64,000 nt of DNA, taken from NCBI GenBank assembly GCA_963717695.1, contig CAVQWR010000004.1, positions 124,001-188,000 of the forward strand, written 5' to 3'. Shown here piece after piece: positions 56,799-63,813 of this stretch. The number at the start of each line of letters is the position of its first letter. Position 1 is the first letter of the stretch. The translations under genes were made by a program, and so were the position numbers. The notes beneath the pieces are model-generated. The model did not search any database. It saw only the letters and a program-made list of their open reading frames with translations, and was not told the origin of the DNA. Source of the stretch: CAIWHR01 sp963717695. Its GTDB lineage: Bacteria > Pseudomonadota > Gammaproteobacteria > Burkholderiales > Casimicrobiaceae.

Positions 56799-57035
56799 AT
56801 GAAACGTGAGCTCATGATCGTGGCGATGCTGGGCGTCGGGCTGGTCGGCTGCCAGGCGATGAACGTGCAGGGCGACCAGGCGACGGACGAGCCGATCTAC
56901 TACACCGGAAGCCATCTGCCCTCGCGATCGGGTGCCAATTCCGCCCAGTCGGTGAAGGCGCTCGCGCCGCCGACTATCGATCAGACGATGAAAGGCAGCG
57001 TGTGCGTCGGCGGCCCCTGTGGCGGCATTCATTGA
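56799..57035 (+). CDS. Small lipoprotein, paralogue 1 (TGSHLPSR / CVGG-CGG type)
   Basis: This is a 78-residue lipoprotein; the signal ends MLGVGLVGCQAM. The mature part has two conserved blocks shared with the next gene: DEPIYYTGSHLPSRSG and GSVCVGGPCGG at the C-terminus. The ATG at 56799 is preferred to the GTG two codons earlier. No known family is recognised. The sequence just upstream holds weak promoter-like hexamers. Confidence 0.75.
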   Translation: MKRELMIVAMLGVGLVGCQAMNVQGDQATDEPIYYTGSHLPSRSGANSAQSVKALAPPTIDQTMKGSVCVGGPCGGIH

Positions 57036-57106
57036 TCTGTAACGCGCTGTAACGGAGACCGTCGCAGCGCGACACCCGAGCGCGGCGTCCGGTAGAATGA
57101 GCATCT

Positions 57107-57140
57107 GCCCCGCGGGGTTCCATGGGGCTTTTTCTTTTTT
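57107..57140 (+). terminator. Terminator-like hairpin between the paired lipoprotein genes
   Basis: GCCCC / GGGGC arms with an inner GC-rich loop are followed by TTTTTCTTTTTT. It can end the transcript of the first lipoprotein gene. A TAGAAT (57093-57098) just before it could also start a transcript that runs straight into the hairpin. Confidence 0.6.
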
Positions 57141-57185
57141 GCGTTCACCCCTTCTGCACTTCCATTTTTTGTACGGAGCGCGCCC

Positions 57186-57427
57186 ATGTTTCGCCGCATC
57201 GCCATCGCCATTGCCATTGCCTTGGATTCATCGCAGCCGGCTGCGCGCCGGTGAACCCGCAGCAGACTTCCGCACAGGACGATCCCGTCTACTCGACCGG
57301 CACGCACCTGCCCAGGCGTTCGGGCGGCGGTGGCGCGTCGACCGTCACGACGACCGCCGCGCCGACGCCCGACCAGGGCAAGAACTCCGTATGCGTCGGC
57401 GGCCAGGCGTGCGGCGGAGGCAAGTAG
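57186..57427 (+). CDS. Small lipoprotein, paralogue 2 (frameshifted in signal peptide)
   Basis: This is a partner of the preceding lipoprotein. From the ATG at 57186 (MFRRIAIAIAIA) one base is missing near 57222; after it the frame gives GFIAAGCAPVNPQQ with a good lipobox. The mature part repeats the blocks of its neighbour: DDPVYSTGTHLPRRSGGG and NSVCVGGQACGGGK. A tandem gene duplication is therefore clear. The missing base is in a G-run, so an error is likely. The function is unknown. Confidence 0.72.
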
Positions 57428-57560
57428 CGTCCGCACCGGATTCCCGCCAGCAGGCCGCTTCATGCGGCCCGCATTGACCGCGCCGCGCGCCGCGGGGCCC
57501 CTGCTCACTGCGCACGCCGCGGCCTCCGCAACGGTCGGAGGACTTGCGAGCGTTGTGTGG
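57428..57560. other. Spacer before the tandem array
   Basis: This is non-coding sequence between the second lipoprotein gene and the 113-bp array. It is GC-rich with no gene or clear signal. Together with the array it makes a gene-free stretch of about 770 bases. Confidence 0.5.
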
Positions 57561-58199
57561 TCGGCCTTCTGCGCCGACTCGCCGGAGTCGCATCCCCAGG
57601 CAGCTTGGGGCCCTTGCTCCTGGGCTCGCGTCGCGGCCTCCAATGCCGTCGAGAGATGTGACGGTGAAGTTGTCGGCCTTCTGCGCCGACTCGCCGGAGT
57701 CGCATCCCCAAGCAAGCTTGGGGCCCCTGCTCCTGGGCTCGCGTCGCGGCCTCCAATGCCGTCGAGAGATGTGACGGTGAAGTTGTCGGCCTTCTGCGCC
57801 GACTCGCCGGAGTCGCATCCCCAAGCGAGCTTGGGGCCCCTGCTCCTGGGCTCGCGTCGCGGCCTCCAATGCCGTCGAGAGATGTGACGGTGAAGTTGTC
57901 GGCCTTCTGCGCCGACTCGCCGGAGTCGCATCCCCAAGCAAGCTTGGGGCCCCTGCTCCTGGGCTCGCGTCGCGGCCTCCAATGCCGTCGAGAGATGTGA
58001 CGGTGAAGTTGTCGGCCTTCTGCGCCGACTCGCCGGAGTCGCATCCCCAAGCAAGCTTGGGGCCCCTGCTCCTGGGCTCGCGTCGCGGCCTCCAATGCCG
58101 TCGAGAGATGTGACGGTGAAGTTGTCGGCCTTCTGCGCCGACTCGCCGGAGTCGCATCCCCAAGCAAGCTTGGGGCCCCTGCTCCTGGGCTCGCGTCGC
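57561..58199. repeat. 113-bp tandem repeat array, 5.7 copies
   Basis: Units begin with TCGGCCTTCTGCGCCGACTC at 57561, 57673, 57786, 57899, 58012 and 58125, a period of 113 (112 for the first). The inner copies are almost identical; the first is the most divergent (CCCCAGGCAGCTTGGGG against CCCCAAGCAAGCTTGGGG). Each unit can form at least two hairpins: GTCGGC/GCCGAC and CCCCAAGC/GCTTGGGG. Since 113 is not a multiple of three, the frame rotates from copy to copy, so it is not a repeat protein. The last copy stops abruptly at the tolA stop codon. Confidence 0.95.
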
Positions 58200-59062
58200 T
58201 AATCCTGCGGCCGGAACTTGAGCGTCAGCGTGCGCTGGAAGAGATCCGGCGGATCGGCGCGCGGCAGCGGCGATGACTTCATGATCGCCCGCTGCACGGC
58301 ATCGTCGTACGCGCGGAGCCCGCTCGATTTTCGCAGCGTCGCATCGATGATCTCGCCCGTCGGCAGCTGCACGACGTCGAAGATCGCTTCGGGATTGCCG
58401 GCAATGTCAGGCGGCAGGATGACATTGCCGCGCACCTTGGCCTGGATCCTGCGAACGTAGTCCGCCGCCGCACGGTCGCGGGCCGACGTCGCGGCTTCGG
58501 CGGCCTTCTGCTCCGCCGTGCGCGCGCTCTTTTCGCGCTCCGCCTGCTGCTTCAGGTCCTGCGCCTCGCGCTCCTGGCGCGCCCGTGATTCGGCGAGCCG
58601 CTTCTGCTCGTCGAGTTTCTTCCTGTCGGCCTCACGCTTGTCCGCCTCCTGCTTTGCGCGTGCCTGCTTCTCCTTCTCGGCGGCTTCCTTTTTTCGGCGC
58701 TCTTCGTCCTGCTGCGCCTTCAGCGCGATTTCCGCCGCGCGCGGATCGGGCTTCTCCACCACCGGCGCCGGCTTGGGCGGCGGCGCCGGTGCCGGCTTGG
58801 GCACGGGAACCGGTTCGGGCGTTGGCTCGGGCTTGGGTTCGGGACGCGGTGGCGCCGGTTCCGGCACGGGCGCGGGCGCAGGCGCAGGCGTCGCGGTCGG
58901 CGGCGCGTAGAGTTCCGCCGTGATCGGCTCGGGCGGGCGATTCTGCCAGCGGATCGCGAAGATCAGCACGGCGAGAAGCGCCGCGTGCACGGCGACCGCG
59001 AGCAGGAACGCCGGCCACCTGCCCCTGTCGCGTGCGGGCTTCCGCGGACTCTCGTCGCGCAT
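58199..59062 (-). CDS. tolA: TolA, cell envelope integrity protein
   Basis: This is the TonB-like energy transducer of the Tol-Pal system, 287 residues. It has one N-terminal transmembrane helix (FLLAVAVHAALLAVLIFAI), a Pro/Ala/Glu-rich segment (PEPKPEPTPEPVPVPKP), a long Lys/Glu/Ala coiled coil, and the TolA C-terminal domain (YVRRIQAKVRGNVILPP...AIFDVVQLPTGEIIDATLRKSSG). The ATG at 59062 gives MRDESPRKP, just before the helix; in-frame sequence further upstream comes from the inserted repeat. tolB and pal, which usually follow, are replaced by the tandem array. Confidence 0.93.
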   Translation of the reverse strand: MRDESPRKPARDRGRWPAFLLAVAVHAALLAVLIFAIRWQNRPPEPITAELYAPPTATPAPAPAPVPEPAPPRPEPKPEPTPEPVPVPKPAPAPPPKPAPVVEKPDPRAAEIALKAQQDEERRKKEAAEKEKQARAKQEADKREADRKKLDEQKRLAESRARQEREAQDLKQQAEREKSARTAEQKAAEAATSARDRAAADYVRRIQAKVRGNVILPPDIAGNPEAIFDVVQLPTGEIIDATLRKSSGLRAYDDAVQRAIMKSSPLPRADPPDLFQRTLTLKFRPQD

Positions 59063-59063
59063 C

Positions 59064-59355
59064 AGGAGCCTGTCGGGCTTGATTTCACGTATGCGACGCA
59101 GGTGGTTCGGGGGTAGTTCAAGGCGCGATCCCGAGCGCACATCGGGAACGTGCCGAGGGAGCGCAACGCAGCAATGGACAAATGAGGCGCCCGAAGCGCC
59201 CCGTCCCTTCGCTCATTTGGGTCCGGCCGCCAAAAAGCGCGTCTGCCTTGTTGCTCGGCTTGCGAAGATTCACGATATTCGCTGCGCCGCGCGCCGCGCA
59301 TCCATCGCTTTTTGGCCCGGCAACGCATGTGTGAAATCAAGCCCGACAGGCTCCT
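59064..59355. mobile_element. 292-bp MITE-like element with perfect 25-bp terminal inverted repeats
   Basis: The left end (59064-59088) and right end (59331-59355) are perfect inverted copies of a 25-base sequence starting AGGAGCCTGTCGGGCTTGAT. Inside there is a further inverted pair CCAAAAAGCG / CGCTTTTTGG (59230-59239, 59306-59315) and a smaller pair AAATGAG/CTCATTT. No transposase is encoded. It fills the whole gap between tolR and tolA, and its right end overlaps the tolR stop codon TAG. Non-autonomous transposition is inferred; no target duplication is evident. Confidence 0.85.
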
Positions 59356-59767
59356 ACGACTGTGGCGGTCGCGCGAGGAGCCCGACCTTGTGCGCGCCGT
59401 TGCGCTGCAGGAGGTCGAGGATGCCGAGGACATCCTCGTAGCGCGTGCTGCGATCGGCGGCGATGACGACGGGCTGATCCGGAGCGCGTGCCTGCTTCTC
59501 GCGTATGCGGGCGACGAGCTCATCGCGCGTCACGCGCGCCGGCGCCGCGCCTGCCTGGCGATCGGCCAGGAGCAGCGTGCCATCGGTGCGCAGCGTGACT
59601 TCGAGCGGTTGCGTTGGTGCCGTCAGCTTGCTGCCGACGCTCGGCAGCTCGATCTCGCCGGGGTTGACGAGCGGTGCGGTCACCATGAAGATGACGAGCA
59701 GCACCAGCATCACGTCGATGTAGGGAACGACGTTGATCTGGTTGATTGTCTTGCGCGCGCGTCGCAT
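59354..59767 (-). CDS. tolR: TolR, ExbD/TolR family proton-channel subunit
   Basis: This is a 137-residue inner membrane protein with one helix after a short cytosolic start: INQINVVPYIDVMLVLLVIFMVTAPLV, which contains the essential membrane aspartate (YIDVMLVLL). The periplasmic domain has IELPSVGS and VVIAADRSTRYEDVLGILDLLQRNG. It works with TolQ to energise TolA. The final codon and stop are adjacent to the inverted-repeat element, so its last residues may have been altered by the insertion. Confidence 0.95.
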   Translation of the reverse strand: MRRARKTINQINVVPYIDVMLVLLVIFMVTAPLVNPGEIELPSVGSKLTAPTQPLEVTLRTDGTLLLADRQAGAAPARVTRDELVARIREKQARAPDQPVVIAADRSTRYEDVLGILDLLQRNGAHKVGLLARPPQS

Positions 59768-59817
59768 GGGCCGTCAGAGGCGGGACGTCGGGAAATCGAT
59801 CGTGAGTGCGCCCATCC

Positions 59818-60486
59818 TCAGCCCTGCCGCTGCAGGATGTTCGAGAATTCCTCGATGAACGTCTCGTAGCGCACCGAGAGCCGGTCGACGTCGTGCGTAT
59901 ATCGGTTGTACGCGACGACAGCGGGAATCGCCGCGAAGAGGCCGATCGCCGTCGCGATCAGCGCCTCGGCGATGCCGGGCGCCACCTGCGCAAGCGTGGC
60001 CTGGCTCACGTTTGCGAGGCCGCGGAACGCATTCATGATGCCCCACACGGTGCCGAGGAGGCCGATGTACGGCGACACCGAGCCCACCGTCGCGAGGCCC
60101 GACAGGTGCGCCTCGAGCGTGTCGATCTCGCGCTGGTACGCGGCGCGCATCGCCCGCCGCGCGCTGTCGAGCGTGACCGCCGCATTGCTCCCCTGCTTGC
60201 GATGCTTGGTGAACTCGCGGAAACCCGCAGTGAAGATGTGCTCGAGGCCGGTGCCCGTCAGCGACTGGCTGGCGCTCTGATAGATCGCGTTGAGGTCGCC
60301 GCCCTTCCAGAATGAGTCCTCGAAGGTGTCGGTGTCGCGCGATGCCCGCTTCAGCTGGAACATCTTGAGGAAGATCTGCCACCACGACCACAGCGACAGG
60401 CCGATCAGCAGCGCGAGGATGCCCTGGACGACGATCGACGCCTGGCCGACGAGGGTGAGGAAGGAGAGATCGGGATGGACGCTCAA
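59818..60486 (-). CDS. tolQ: TolQ, MotA/TolQ/ExbB proton-channel protein
   Basis: This is a 222-residue three-helix membrane protein. SIVVQGILALLIGLSLWSWWQIFLK is helix 1; the conserved core is LATVGSVSPYIGLLGTVWGIMNAF and GIAEALIATAIGLFAAIPAVVAYN, which hold the channel-lining residues. It forms the proton channel with TolR. Its ATG overlaps the ybgC stop by four bases, placing it firmly in the ruv-tol transcript. Confidence 0.96.
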   Translation of the reverse strand: MSVHPDLSFLTLVGQASIVVQGILALLIGLSLWSWWQIFLKMFQLKRASRDTDTFEDSFWKGGDLNAIYQSASQSLTGTGLEHIFTAGFREFTKHRKQGSNAAVTLDSARRAMRAAYQREIDTLEAHLSGLATVGSVSPYIGLLGTVWGIMNAFRGLANVSQATLAQVAPGIAEALIATAIGLFAAIPAVVAYNRYTHDVDRLSVRYETFIEEFSNILQRQG

Positions 60487-60908
60487 AGCAGGGCCTCGAG
60501 GCTGGCGGCGAGCGGCGCGGGGATGCGCGCCGGTCGCCAGGTTTCTCGGTCGAGGCAGGCGAGCGACACGCGCGCCTCTGTCAGTGTTTCATCGCCCCGG
60601 CACACGGACTGCAGGGCGACCATCGTTGCGCGTCCCGCCGAAAGCAGCGTCAGCGTGACGTCGAGGTTGTCGAGGAGGCGCGCCGGACGGCGGTATTCGA
60701 TGTCGACCCGGTGCACGACGAATACGATCCGCTGCTCGCGCTCGAGCGTCGCGAGCTCGAATCCGATCGAGCCCAGCCATTCGGTGCGTGCGCGTTCCAT
60801 GAAGCGGAGATAGTTGGCGTAGTAGACGACGCCCGCGGCGTCGGTGTCCTCGTAGTAGACGCGCACCGGCAGCCGGAAGTTCGCGCGGGCTCCCTGTGGG
60901 GTCTTCAT
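60483..60908 (-). CDS. ybgC: Tol-Pal system-associated acyl-CoA thioesterase YbgC
   Basis: This is a 141-residue hot-dog thioesterase. VRVYYEDTDAAGVVYYANYLRFMERARTEWL contains the catalytic aspartate and the family signature. It is conserved at the head of tol operons and may link acyl-ACP or phospholipid metabolism to the envelope. Its start overlaps ruvB and its end overlaps tolQ, each by ATGA. Confidence 0.95.
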   Translation of the reverse strand: MKTPQGARANFRLPVRVYYEDTDAAGVVYYANYLRFMERARTEWLGSIGFELATLEREQRIVFVVHRVDIEYRRPARLLDNLDVTLTLLSAGRATMVALQSVCRGDETLTEARVSLACLDRETWRPARIPAPLAASLEALL

Positions 60909-61954
60909 TTGCCGGCAAAGAGATCGACGGCGCCGCCGGGCGCCGGCGGGGCGAGGCCGAAGTGCCGGTACGACAGCGCCGTCGCCACCCGGCCGCGCGC
61001 GGTACGCTGCAGGAAGCCCTGCTGGATCAGGTAGGGCTCCAGCACGTCCTCGATGGTGTCGCGCTCCTCGCCGATCGCCGCCGCGAGGTTGTCGACGCCG
61101 ACCGGGCCACCGCCGAACTTCTCCAGTACCGCGCGCAGGAGCTTCCGGTCCATCACGTCGAGGCCCGACATGTCGACGTCGAGCATGATGAGCGCGTCGT
61201 CGGCGACCTCGCGCGTGATCTCGCCTCCCGCACGCACTTCGGCGAAGTCGCGGACGCGGCGCAGCAGCCGGTTCGCGATGCGGGGCGTTCCGCGGGCGCG
61301 GCGCGCGATCTCGAGCGCGCCGGTCGCGTCGATCACGATGTCGAGCAGGCCCGCCGAGCGCGTGACGATGCGCGCGAGCTCCTCGGCGGTGTAGAACTCG
61401 AGCCGCGCGACGATGCCGAAGCGGTCGCGCAGCGGATTGGTGAGCATGCCGGCGCGCGTCGTCGCGCCGATCAGTGTGAACGGCGGCAGGTCGAGCTTCA
61501 CGCTGCGCGCCGCCGGTCCTTCCCCTATCATGATGTCGATCTGGAAATCCTCGAGCGCCGGGTACAGGATCTCCTCGACGACCGGCGACAGCCGGTGGAT
61601 CTCGTCGATGAAGAGCACGTCGTGCGGCTCGAGATTGGTGAGGAGCGCCGCGAGGTCGCCGGCGCGCTCCAGCACGGGCCCGGAGGTCTGCCGCAGGTTG
61701 ACGCCGAGCTCGTGCGCGATGATGTGCGACAGCGTCGTCTTGCCAAGACCCGGCGGCCCGAACAGCAGCACGTGGTCGAGCGCTTCCTTGCGCTTGCGCG
61801 TCGCCTCGATGAAGATCGACAGCTGGCCGCGGATCTTTTCCTGGCCGACGTATTCCGCGAGCACGCGCGGGCGCAGCGTGCGCTCGACGATGTCCTCCTC
61901 GCCGCCCGCGACCTTGGCGGTGACGATGCGCTTCTGCTCGTCGTTCTCGATCAT
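60905..61954 (-). CDS. ruvB: Holliday junction branch migration DNA helicase RuvB
   Basis: This is the 349-residue AAA+ motor of branch migration. LRPRVLAEYVGQEKIRGQL opens the ATPase, Walker A is FGPPGLGKTTL, Walker B is VLFIDEIHRLS, sensor 1 is IGATTRAGML, and the C-terminal winged helix contains PYLIQQGFLQRTARGR. It acts with RuvA, whose gene overlaps by four bases. Length and sequence are normal. Confidence 0.97.
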   Translation of the reverse strand: MIENDEQKRIVTAKVAGGEEDIVERTLRPRVLAEYVGQEKIRGQLSIFIEATRKRKEALDHVLLFGPPGLGKTTLSHIIAHELGVNLRQTSGPVLERAGDLAALLTNLEPHDVLFIDEIHRLSPVVEEILYPALEDFQIDIMIGEGPAARSVKLDLPPFTLIGATTRAGMLTNPLRDRFGIVARLEFYTAEELARIVTRSAGLLDIVIDATGALEIARRARGTPRIANRLLRRVRDFAEVRAGGEITREVADDALIMLDVDMSGLDVMDRKLLRAVLEKFGGGPVGVDNLAAAIGEERDTIEDVLEPYLIQQGFLQRTARGRVATALSYRHFGLAPPAPGGAVDLFAGK

Positions 61955-62535
61955 GCGGGCGACTTCGCGAGGAGCTTCAGCGCCTGGCGGATGCCGTCGG
62001 CCACCGACAGCCCGTCAGGCAGCTTCTTTACGGTCGCGACCGCTTCCTTGTCGCTGTAGCCCAGCGCGACGAGCGCATTGAGGATGTCCGACGACGCGGT
62101 CGGCGCACGCGCGCCGCCGCCCGCACCGAGGTCCGCACCGAGCTTGTCCTTCAGCTCCAGCAGCAGCCGCTCCGCAGTCTTCTTGCCGATTCCAGGAATC
62201 TTGGTGAGCCGGCCGGCGTCCTGCAGCGTCACCGCGTTCGCGAGTTCCGCGACCGACAGGCCCGACAGCACGGAGAGCGCCGTGCGCGCGCCGATGCCGC
62301 TGATCTTGGTCAGCATCCGGAACGCCTGCCGCTCGGACTCGCTGCCGAAACCGAACAGCAGATGCGCGTCCTCGCGGACGACGAGATGGGTGAACAGCAC
62401 GACGCGCGCGCCCGGCAGCGGCAGGTTGTAGAACGTGCTCATCGGCACGTCGACCTCATAGCCCACGCCCTGCACGTCGAGCAGGATCTGCGGCGGGTTC
62501 TTCTCGACGAGGATTCCGGTGAGGCGGCCGATCAT
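61951..62535 (-). CDS. ruvA: Holliday junction branch migration protein RuvA
   Basis: This is a 194-residue protein that binds four-way junctions. MIGRLTGILVEKNPPQILLDVQGVGYEV is the OB-fold domain, two helix-hairpin-helix motifs follow (ISGIGARTALSVLS and IPGIGKKTAERLLLEL), and the C-terminal domain contacts RuvB (ALVALGYSDKEA). The ATG at 62535 is used as in homologues; an in-frame ATG three codons earlier is less likely. Confidence 0.97.
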   Translation of the reverse strand: MIGRLTGILVEKNPPQILLDVQGVGYEVDVPMSTFYNLPLPGARVVLFTHLVVREDAHLLFGFGSESERQAFRMLTKISGIGARTALSVLSGLSVAELANAVTLQDAGRLTKIPGIGKKTAERLLLELKDKLGADLGAGGGARAPTASSDILNALVALGYSDKEAVATVKKLPDGLSVADGIRQALKLLAKSPA

Positions 62536-62596
62536 GATCCGCAATTATGGCACGCGCCCCATGCGCGGACGCGCCCGGGGGCGACTCTCGTGCGAG

Positions 62597-63280
62597 CTAG
62601 GCCGGGAGCGTCGCCAGGTGCAACTGCACGGCCGCGAGCGAGGGCAGGACCAGCGGATCGCGGGCGAGGAGCGTCTCCGACGGCGCCAGGACGTCGGGCA
62701 CCATGATCGGAACCATTCCCGCCGCGAGCGCGCCGCATACGCCGGGCTCCGAATCCTCGAGCACGATGCAGTCGCCCGGCGCCACGCCGACGCGGATCGC
62801 CGCGAGCAGGAAGATGTCGGGCATGGGCTTGCCGCGCTCGACTTCGTCGCCGCCGACCAGCGCGGCGAATCCCGCGAGAAGATTTGCCTGCGCGAGCTTT
62901 GCTTCCGCGCGCGTGCGCCGCGTCGAGGTCGCAACGACGCGGGGAATGCGCCTCGCGTCGAGCCAGTCGAGGAGTGCCACGAGCCCGGGCTTCACCGCGA
63001 CGCCGTCGCGGGCGACCATTGCGTCGTAGGTCTCCTGGGAGGCCTGCATCAGCCGGTCGATCGGATAGTCGTCGCCGTGACGTTCCAGCACCAGCGCTCG
63101 AGAGTCGCGCGAGTTGCGGCCGATCATCGCCGGCATCAGCGCCGCGTCGAACTCGAGCCCGAGCCGCTCGATCGCGATGGTCCAGCAGCGCAGCGCGAGT
63201 CGCTCGGTGTCGAGCATGAGGCCGTCCATGTCGAACACGACGGCGCGCGGAAGGCGCTGCGGGCGGGGCGCGCGCGTCAT
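62597..63280 (-). CDS. HAD family hydrolase, beta-phosphoglucomutase/GPP-like
   Basis: This is a 227-residue HAD phosphatase. Motif I is VVFDMDGLMLDTERLALRCW, the cap domain follows, motif II is VATSTRR, and motif III/IV are in GKPMPDIFLLAA and IVLEDSEPGV. It belongs to the beta-phosphoglucomutase-like branch acting on small phosphorylated metabolites. Unusually, it sits between ruvC and ruvA; its ATG overlaps the ruvC stop by four bases, so it shares the ruv transcript. Confidence 0.88.
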   Translation of the reverse strand: MTRAPRPQRLPRAVVFDMDGLMLDTERLALRCWTIAIERLGLEFDAALMPAMIGRNSRDSRALVLERHGDDYPIDRLMQASQETYDAMVARDGVAVKPGLVALLDWLDARRIPRVVATSTRRTRAEAKLAQANLLAGFAALVGGDEVERGKPMPDIFLLAAIRVGVAPGDCIVLEDSEPGVCGALAAGMVPIMVPDVLAPSETLLARDPLVLPSLAAVQLHLATLPA

Positions 63281-63813
63281 CGAATGAACCTGCCGGCGCG
63301 CCGGCGAAAGTTGCCGGCGACGAGCCCGCCCATCCCTTGCGTCCCGTGCGCGTGCGCGATGGCGCAGGCGAGGGCATCCGCAGCATCCGGCGAGGGCCTT
63401 CCGTCGAGGCAGAGGAGGCGCATCACCATCTCCTGCACCTGCTCCTTCGCCGCCTTGCCGTGCCCGACCACCGCCTGCTTCACCTGCAGCGCCGTGTATT
63501 CGCGCACCGGAAGCCGGGCGAGCACCGCGGCGGAGATCGCGGCGCCGCGCGCCTGTCCCAAGAGCAGCGTTGACTGCGGATTGACGTTGACGAACACCTT
63601 CTCGATGGCGACCTCGAGCGGCTGGTAGAGCGCGATCACTTCGGAGAGATCCTGCAGGATGACGCCGAGGCGCTCCGGCAGCTCGCCGTCGCTGCTGTGG
63701 ATGGCACCGCTCGCAATGCACGTGAGCCGGCTGCCGGCGACGTCGATGATGCCAAAACCCGTGATACGAAGACCCGGATCGATGCCAAGAATGCGACGGG
63801 CGGAACTAGACAC
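63277..63813 (-). CDS. ruvC: Crossover junction endodeoxyribonuclease RuvC
   Basis: This is the Holliday junction resolvase, 178 residues. The acidic active site is visible: aspartate in ILGIDPGLRITGFG, glutamate in VAIEKVFVNVNPQSTLLLGQARG, and the aspartates of PSPDAADALACAIAHAH. The start is a GTG at 63813 (MSSSARRILGIDPG); the longer open frame upstream lies in duplicated DNA. A second copy of the first 16 codons is found 151 bases upstream. Confidence 0.95.
   Translation of the reverse strand: MSSSARRILGIDPGLRITGFGIIDVAGSRLTCIASGAIHSSDGELPERLGVILQDLSEVIALYQPLEVAIEKVFVNVNPQSTLLLGQARGAAISAAVLARLPVREYTALQVKQAVVGHGKAAKEQVQEMVMRLLCLDGRPSPDAADALACAIAHAHGTQGMGGLVAGNFRRRAGRFIR

Noticed and set aside
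57505..58167. Long reverse-strand open frames of about 220-340 codons across the tandem array, looking like a repeat protein.
   Set aside because: The 113-bp period rotates the frame, so the same DNA is read in three different ways along one ORF. There is no ribosome site or conserved protein pattern.
57561..58199. CRISPR array.
   Set aside because: The whole 113-bp unit repeats without unique spacers, and no cas genes are nearby.
59062..59140. Upstream extension of TolA by 26 residues (start at 59140).
   Set aside because: Those codons come from the left end of the inserted element. The ATG at 59062 gives a normal TolA N-terminus.
59062..59523. Small protein genes inside the inverted-repeat element, including open frames ending in the same VKSSPTGS from both ends.
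   Set aside because: The identical ends are a direct result of the inverted repeats. No ribosome site or independent conservation is visible.
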